Assembly (NCBI RefSeq): GCF_024181385.1
Contig: NZ_CP051305.1
Location: 1,922,001-1,986,000 of the forward strand
From: Treponema sp. OMZ 798
GTDB taxonomy: Bacteria; Spirochaetota; Spirochaetia; Treponematales; Treponemataceae
Direction: 5' to 3'
DNA: 64,000 bases
This document shows, piece by piece, positions 62,329 through 64,000 of this stretch. The notes under the pieces are model-generated. The model was not told the DNA's origin and searched no databases. It saw only the letters and a list, made by a program, of their open reading frames with translations. The first letter of the stretch is position 1. Each line of letters opens with the position of its first letter. The position numbers and the translations under genes were made by a program.

Positions 62329-63862
62329 AACACAATTGATGAATTTTTTTCCGATCAACGAAATGAAAGAGCCGGGAAATAAAAAACAAAGTTCAATTGT
62401 TATTGCAAGTTTTGGAATAATAACTCTTGCCATATTTTTCTTTGTTTATAATATCATAACAGCCAAAACATTGGTACAAGCGGGACAGCAGGAGTTGATA
62501 CCGGCATATATGGTATCGGTATCAAGCTTTGCAATATTATTTTTGACAATATTTTATTCGAATGGGATTTTATTTGGCAGTCGTGATATGAAAAATCTTT
62601 TGTCGTTGCCTGTAAAAAGTTCGGATATTATAAGCAGCAAGTTTATGTTTATGTATTTATTGAATTTTTTAATAGGATTGATGTTTATGCTTCCGGGAGG
62701 AATTGTTTGGGTGTTAAACGGAAGTTTAAATGCATTACAGATTATATTGTATTTTACTTCCATAATTTTTGTTCCGTTGATACCGATGTGTATAGCAGCA
62801 TGTATGGGAATCGTTATTGTTGTTGCTTCATCTTTCTTTAAGAGAAAAAATGTTATTACATTAATCTTTTCATTTGCGATGATAGGAATCATTGGATATA
62901 TTGCAGTGTCGGCTATGAAATCAGGTAATGAAAATAGCATTGGGATTATGCTTTCTAAGCAAATTACCGGACTGTACCCGCTATCTAAGTTATTTATGGA
63001 ATACTATAAATTTCCAATGCACATTGGAGTAGGGTTATTTATTGTTCTCTCGATAGTATTTTTTTATATATTTGCCAAAATGGTTTCATTGAAGTATGGA
63101 TTGCTTAATACTCTTGCTAAAACAACAACAAGATATTCCGACAACAAAAATTCGAATAATAGAAAATCAGTATTTTTTGCCCTATATAAAAAAGAAATGG
63201 GACGGTTTCTAAACTCATATATGGCAGTGTTGAATGCAGGTCTTGGTGTAATACTTTTATGTGTTTTCAGTATATTTTTCCTTTTTAATTCTTTACAACA
63301 AATAGGGGAATATTCGGGAATCGAAAATATTAATGAATATCTTTCAAATTTTGCTCCGATGTGTATTGCTTCAATGTTTTTACTTAGTTGTCCGGCAGCG
63401 TTTTCCATATCTTTAGAAGGTAAAAATGTTTGGATTTTGCAAAGTTCTCCTATTCGGGTAAAAACGATTTTAAATTCTAAAATTGCAGTAAATCTTACAA
63501 TTCATTTAATCGGATACATGATTTCCATATTTGTATTTACACTGAAACTCGACATGAGTCCAATTCAAATGATTAACCTAATAATTGTTCCTATATGCTA
63601 TTCCGTTTTTATAACAGTGATAGGAATTTCTTTGAATAAAAAATATCCTAACTATGAATGGGAAAGCGAGATGATGGTAGTAAAACAGAGTATGCCTGTT
63701 ATTGTGTCTGCAATTATTGGAATGGCTGCATTAGTTATACCAATTCTTCTTCATTGGTTTTTAAATCTTCCGATAACGCCTGTTTTTCAAATAATATCGG
63801 TTACTTTACTTGTTATTGCAAGTGGAGTTTATATAAAAATCGGTAAATCAAATTTTATTTAG
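62303..63862 (+). CDS. ABC-2 type transporter permease
   Basis: A 519-residue membrane protein with about twelve transmembrane helices in two similar halves, each with a long hydrophobic bundle and a short loop (SRDMKNLLSLPVKSSDIISS in the first half; EGKNVWILQSSPIRVKTILN in the second). This internal duplication is typical of large ABC-2 permeases associated with multidrug or antimicrobial peptide efflux. GGAGGTGCAGG precedes the ATG at 62303 inside the ATPase gene. It partners the ATPase, and both follow the TetR gene. Confidence 0.88.
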   Translation: MSKIWILIKTQLMNFFPINEMKEPGNKKQSSIVIASFGIITLAIFFFVYNIITAKTLVQAGQQELIPAYMVSVSSFAILFLTIFYSNGILFGSRDMKNLLSLPVKSSDIISSKFMFMYLLNFLIGLMFMLPGGIVWVLNGSLNALQIILYFTSIIFVPLIPMCIAACMGIVIVVASSFFKRKNVITLIFSFAMIGIIGYIAVSAMKSGNENSIGIMLSKQITGLYPLSKLFMEYYKFPMHIGVGLFIVLSIVFFYIFAKMVSLKYGLLNTLAKTTTRYSDNKNSNNRKSVFFALYKKEMGRFLNSYMAVLNAGLGVILLCVFSIFFLFNSLQQIGEYSGIENINEYLSNFAPMCIASMFLLSCPAAFSISLEGKNVWILQSSPIRVKTILNSKIAVNLTIHLIGYMISIFVFTLKLDMSPIQMINLIIVPICYSVFITVIGISLNKKYPNYEWESEMMVVKQSMPVIVSAIIGMAALVIPILLHWFLNLPITPVFQIISVTLLVIASGVYIKIGKSNFI

Positions 63863-63880
63863 TTCAAGGAGAGAAATTGT

Positions 63881-64000
63881 ATGAAAGATGGACTGTTAAA
63901 AGATGTCTTGGTGTTGGTGGTAATAATGGTTGTAATATTTATTATTTGCTTATTTCTCCCGGAGAAAATTCCTGTTCATTTCAATGCAAAAGGAATCCCT
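63881..64000 (+). CDS. DUF1648/SdpI-type membrane protein (cut by window edge)
   Basis: Forty residues are visible from the ATG at 63881, which follows AAGGAGAG. They hold one hydrophobic helix (DVLVLVVIMVVIFIICLFLP) then EKIPVHFNAKGIP, the DUF1648 signature shared with SdpI-type immunity proteins and toxin-sensing membrane proteins. It follows the permease by 18 bases and is probably the last or next gene of the same operon. Confidence 0.75.
   Translation, partial: MKDGLLKDVLVLVVIMVVIFIICLFLPEKIPVHFNAKGIP

Noticed and set aside
1..64000. CRISPR arrays
   Set aside because: No regularly spaced direct repeats of 25-40 bases were seen anywhere.
1..64000. Riboswitches and T-boxes
   Set aside because: I saw no conserved aptamer pattern in the leaders, including those of purF and the C-S lyase unit.

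Overview
The window looks like a Treponema chromosome, most likely the oral T. denticola group. It is AT-rich. RpoB carries Asn at the position equivalent to E. coli 531, as spirochaetes do. There is a cystalysin-like C-S lyase with its PLP lysine at residue 238, a selenocysteine gene (selA), and several copies of a Treponema-abundant AAA/PD-(D/E)XK family. Species assignment is inference; no 16S gene is present.

Layout. 1-4.6 kb: a partial ATPase, purF, a 56-residue zinc-ribbon protein, AAA/nuclease copy 1 and a DUF308 membrane protein. 4.6-9.7 kb: a divergent locus with a C-S lyase and DUF401 transporter on one side and two membrane proteins plus an M19 dipeptidase on the other; a possible shared operator half-site lies between them. 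9.8-15.4 kb: glgP, DUF4272, a GNAT with an overlapping antitoxin-like partner, a HicB/DinB-like fusion and an Rpn-type nuclease. 15.6-27.1 kb: the classical tRNA-Thr - rpmG - tRNA-Trp - secE - nusG - rplKAJL - rpoBC block on the minus strand, with an attenuator-like hairpin before rpoB. 27.2-32 kb: a three-gene type I exporter (TolC, HlyD, C39-peptidase ABC) with no visible substrate gene. 32.2-37.1 kb: selA, AAA/nuclease copy 2, uvrC.

37.1-42.7 kb is a decayed accessory island. It holds three fragments of an RHS core tip whose toxin parts are gone or not recognisable, a SUKH-like, an Imm26-like and a DUF6881 protein, several frameshifted genes, and a small IS5-type element whose transposase has lost its middle. 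This reads as an array of orphan immunity genes left from polymorphic-toxin cassettes.

42.8-55 kb returns to core genes: an Hpt protein, htpG, malic enzyme, shikimate kinase, a lipoprotein, AAA/nuclease copy 3, a MEMO-AMMECR1 fusion, an ankyrin protein, queA and AAA/nuclease copy 4. 55-60.5 kb is a damaged defence locus: a KAP-family NTPase fused at a recombination scar to a type IIG restriction-modification gene that also has an in-frame stop. 60.8-64 kb: a TetR regulator, an ABC exporter and the start of a DUF1648 protein; the same 13-bp palindrome precedes both the regulator and the ABC gene.

A recurring feature is good promoters whose -10 box ends 6-7 bases before the ATG (selA, malic enzyme, AAA copy 3, MEMO-AMMECR1, ankyrin protein). 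These genes are probably translated from leaderless mRNAs.
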